Origin: Megalopta genalis
Taxonomy: Eukaryota; Arthropoda; Insecta; Hymenoptera; Halictidae
DNA length: 64,000 nucleotides
Assembly: GCF_051020955.1 (NCBI RefSeq)
Contig: NW_027476218.1
Location: forward strand, 372,001-436,000
Direction: 5' to 3'
Each line of letters begins with the position of its first letter. Position 1 is the stretch's first letter. The notes beneath the pieces were generated by a model. The model did not search any database. It was not told where the DNA came from and saw nothing but the letters and a program-made list of their open reading frames with translations. This document shows, piece by piece, positions 61,001 to 64,000 of this stretch. Both the position numbers and the translations under genes were made by a program.

Positions 61001-64000
61001 TTCGCATTGATCTGCAGCTAAATCATGTGTTTCGCTTGGTTTTGAAGCTATCTCGATTGTTTCGCATGCAGTTGAAGCTAAATCATGTATATCACAAGTA
61101 TTTGAAGCTGAACCATTCGCTTCACATGGATTCGAAGTTAAAACTTCCACTTCGCATTGATTTGAAGCTAAATCATGCGTTTCGCATGGAGTTGAAGCTA
61201 ACTCGTTAGATTCGCATGCAGTTGAAGCTGAATCATGTATATCACAAGTATTTGAAGCTAAACCACTTGTGTCGCATGGATTTGATGCTAAGTCTTCTAC
61301 TTCGCATTGATTTGAAGCTAAATCATGTGTATCGCTTGCTTTTGAAGCTAACTCGTTTGTTTCGCATGCAGTTGAAGGTGAATCATGTATATCACAAGTA
61401 TTTGAATCTAAACCGTTTGATTCGCATGGATTTGAAGATAAGCCTCCTACTTCGCATTGATTTGCAGCTAAATCATGTGTTTCGCTTGGTTTTGAAGCTA
61501 ACTCTTTTGTTTCGCATGCAGTTGTAGCAAAATCATGTATATCACAAGTATTTGAAGATAATCCATTTGTTTTGCATGGATTCGAAAATCAGCCTTCTAT
61601 TTCGCATTGATTTGAAGCTAAATCATGTATTTCGCATGGAGTTGAATCTAACTCGATTGTTTCGCGTGCTTTTATAGCTATATCACATATATCGCAATTA
61701 TCTGAATATAAATCATTTGTTTCTCATGTATTTGAAGCTGAACCTACTACTTCGCATTGATTTGCAGCTAAATCATGTGTTTCGCTTGGTTTTGAAGCTA
61801 ACTCTTTTGTTTCGCCTGCATTTGAAGATAAATCATCTATATCACAAGTATTTAAAGCTAAACCGTTTGATTCGCATGGATTTGAAGCTAAGCCGTCAAC
61901 TTCGCATTGATCTGCAGCTAAATCATGTGTTTCGCTTGGTTTTGAAGCTATCTCGATTGTTTCGCATGCAGTTGAAGCTAAATCATGTATATCACAAGTA
62001 TTTGAAGCTGAACCATTCGCTTCACATGGATTCGAAGTTAAAACTTCCACTTCGCATTGATTTGAAGCTAAATCATGCGTTTCGCATGGAGTTGAAGCTA
62101 ACTCGTTAGATTCGCATGCAGTTGAAGCTGAATCATGTATATCACAAGTATTTGAAGCTAAACCACTTGTGTCGCATGGATTTGATGCTAAGTCTTCTAC
62201 TTCGCATTGATTTGAAGCTAAATCATGTGTATCGCTTGGATATGAAGCTAACTCGTTGGTTTCGCATGCAGTTGAAGCGAAGTTGTGTATAAAAAAAGTA
62301 TTTGAAGCTAAACCATTCGTTTCGCATGGATCTGAAGCTCAGCCTTCAACTTCGCATTGATTTGAAGCTAAATCATGTGTTTCGCATGGAGTTGAAGCTA
62401 ACTCGTTAGATTCGCATGCAGTTGAACCTGAATCAAGTATATCACAAGTATTTGAAGTTAAACCATTTGTTTCGCATGGATTTGATGCTACGCCTTCTAC
62501 TTCGCATTGATTTGAAGCTAAATCATGTGTTTCGCATGAATTTGAAGCTAACTCGTTTGTTTCGCATGTAGTTGAAGCTAAATCATGTATATCACAAGTG
62601 TTTGAAGCTAAACTATTTGCTTCGCATCTAATTGAAGCTTAGCCTTCTACTGCGCATTGATTTGAAGCTAAATCATGTGTTTCGCATGAATTTGAAGCTA
62701 AATCATTCGTTGCGCATGGAGTTGGAGCTAAGCCTTCCACTTCGCATTGATTTGAAGCTAAATTATGTGTTTCGCTTGGATTTGAAGCTAACTTGTTTGT
62801 TTCGCATGCAGTTGTAGCTAAATCATGTATATCACAAGTATTTGAAGATAATCCATTTGTTTTGCATGGATTCGAAAATCAGCCTTCTATTTCGCATTGA
62901 TTTGAAGCTAAATCATGTGTTTCTCATGGATTTGAAGCTAACTCGTTTGTTTCGCATGCAGTTGAAGCTAATTCATGTATATCACAAGTATTTGAAGCTA
63001 AATCATTTGTTTCGCATGGATTTGAATATAATCCGTTTACTTCGCAATTGATTTGAAGCTAAACCATTTGTTTCGCATGGAATTAAAGCTAAACCTTCTA
63101 CTTCGCATTGATTTGAAACTAAATCATGTATTTCGCATGGATTTGAATCTAACTCGATTGTTTCGCGTGCTTTTATAGCTATATCACATATATCGCAATT
63201 ATCTGAATATAAATCATTTGTTTCTCATGTATTTGAAGCTGAACCTACTACTTCGCATTGATTTGCAGCTAAATCATGTGTTTCGCTTGGTTTTGAAGCT
63301 AACTCTTTTGTTTCGCCTGCATTTGAAGGTGAATCATGTATATCACAAGTATTTGAATCTAAACCGTTTGATTCGCATGGATTTGAAGCTAAGCCTTCTA
63401 CTTCGCATTGATTTGCAGCTAAATCATGTGTTTCGCTTGGTTTTGAAGCTAACTCGTTTTCTTCGCCTGTATTTGAAGATAAATCATGTGTATCACAAGT
63501 ATTTGAAACTAAACCATTCGCTTCGCATGGATTTGAAGCAAAGACTTAACTTCGTATTGATTCGAAGCTAAATCATGTGTTTCTCTTTGATTTTAAGCAA
63601 ACTTGTTTGTTTCGCATGCAGTTGAAGCTAAATCATGATTATCACAATATCTGAATCTAAAAGATCTGTTTCGCAAGACTATGAAGCTATGAAACTAAAC
63701 CATGTATTTCGCATGAATTTGAAACTAAATGATGTGTTTCGCATGGATTTGAAGCTAACTCTATTGTTTCGCCTGCATTTGAAGATAAATCATGTATATC
63801 ACAAGTATTTGAAGCTAAACCGTTTGATTCGCATGGCTTTGAAGCTAAGCCTTCTACTTCGCATTGATTTGCAGCTAAATCATGTGTTTCGCATGGTTTT
63901 GAAGCTACCTCGATTGTTTCGCATGCAGTTGAAGCTAAATCATCTATATCACAAGTATTTAAAGCTAAACCGTTTGATTCGCATGGATTTGAAGCTAAGC
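55086..64000 (+). repeat. Satellite right arm: regular 150-bp HORs with 900-bp duplications
   Basis: From about 55.09 kb the core-specific variants largely disappear and 150-bp A-B-C-D-E units dominate again, with D tails such as CCGTTTGATTCGCATGG. Blocks recur: GTGTATAAAAAAAGTATTTG near 55,256 and 62,286, and a segment with TTTCGCGTGCTTTTATAGC near 56,279, 60,759, 61,659 and 63,159. The last monomer is cut by the window edge. Confidence 0.85.
60432..62238 (+). repeat. Perfect 900-bp tandem duplication
   Basis: Bases 60,432-61,338 equal 61,332-62,238 without a difference by line-by-line reading (907 bp, period exactly 900 = 30 monomers = six 150-bp HORs). The match breaks at once on either side (T/A at 60,431/61,331; C/G at 61,339/62,239). 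It lies in a region whose other HORs are clearly diverged, so it is a recent event or an assembly duplication. Confidence 0.9.

Larger units (their letters stand above)
15318..64000 (+). repeat. 30-bp satellite array with 150-bp higher-order repeat
   Basis: About 48.7 kb (roughly 1,620 monomers) of one satellite, in one orientation, with no transposon or unrelated insertion that I could see; it continues past the right edge. A monomer is a conserved 12-bp head (ATTTGAAGCTAA), an 8-bp variable middle and a 10-bp tail. Five types alternate. A has middle ATCATGTG and tail TTTCGCATGG. B has CTCGTTTG and TTTCGCATGC. C has head AGTTGAAGCTAA, middle ATCATGTA and tail TATCACAAGT. D has ACCATTTG and TTTCGCATGG. 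E has GCCTTCTA and CTTCGCATTG. The order A-B-C-D-E gives a 150-bp HOR repeated through most of the array. One plus frame (decapeptide LKLNHVFRMD type) is open in every type, which explains open frames up to 531 codons (23,378-24,973). Breaks coincide with 1-bp indels. No sign of coding constraint was seen. Confidence 0.97.

Noticed and set aside
15731..63571. Dozens of long plus-strand open frames (up to 531 codons) across the satellite
   Set aside because: They follow from a 30-bp period with a stop-free frame, start at arbitrary monomers, end at 1-bp indels or single substitutions, and show abundant amino-acid-changing differences between monomers. No promoter, splice or domain evidence.
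15318..64000. CRISPR array
   Set aside because: Regular 30-bp periodicity is due to direct tandem monomers without unique spacers; the context is eukaryotic.
15318..64000. CENP-B box in the satellite tail
   Set aside because: TTTCGCATGG shares only TTCG with the vertebrate box; the downstream A and CGGG positions do not match.

Overview
The window looks like nuclear DNA of an animal, most likely an arthropod. It has no bacterial-style gene packing, operons, rRNA or tRNA genes. The first 12.9 kb is AT-rich, stop-riddled single-copy DNA with scattered GA/TC/ATT microsatellites and one CpG-rich block, which would fit a hymenopteran insect. That placement is an inference from composition only; no protein or RNA gene here lets me name the organism.

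Layout. (1) 1-12,917: single-copy, apparently intergenic or intronic DNA. It contains microsatellites, a CpG-rich block (about 4,860-5,800), a small hairpin (6,564-6,610), a GATA-rich array (8,725-9,290) and one very small possible secreted-peptide reading frame (8,589-8,723, weak). (2) 12,918-14,686: a hexanucleotide array (ACCTCT) with 8-bp punctuation units. (3) 14,687-15,317: a degenerate array with a roughly 10-bp unit (AACAACGTAA type). (4) 15,318-64,000: one uninterrupted satellite array of about 48.7 kb, all in one orientation and running off the right edge. It is built from about 1,620 monomers of 30 bp.

The satellite is the dominant feature. Five monomer types (called A-E here) follow each other in fixed order to give a 150-bp higher-order repeat (HOR). 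Within about 27.45-55.08 kb these are assembled into larger, highly homogenised units of 481, 721 and 901 bp and multi-kilobase duplications. The arms on both sides are more diverged, although the right arm holds a perfect 900-bp tandem duplication. The long reading frames across the array arise because 30 is a multiple of 3 and one plus frame lacks stops in every monomer type. I do not regard them as genes.

I found no convincing protein-coding gene and no multi-gene system. The unusual content is the three-family tandem-repeat block (51 kb with no spacer), its nested architecture and the signs of recent turnover in it.
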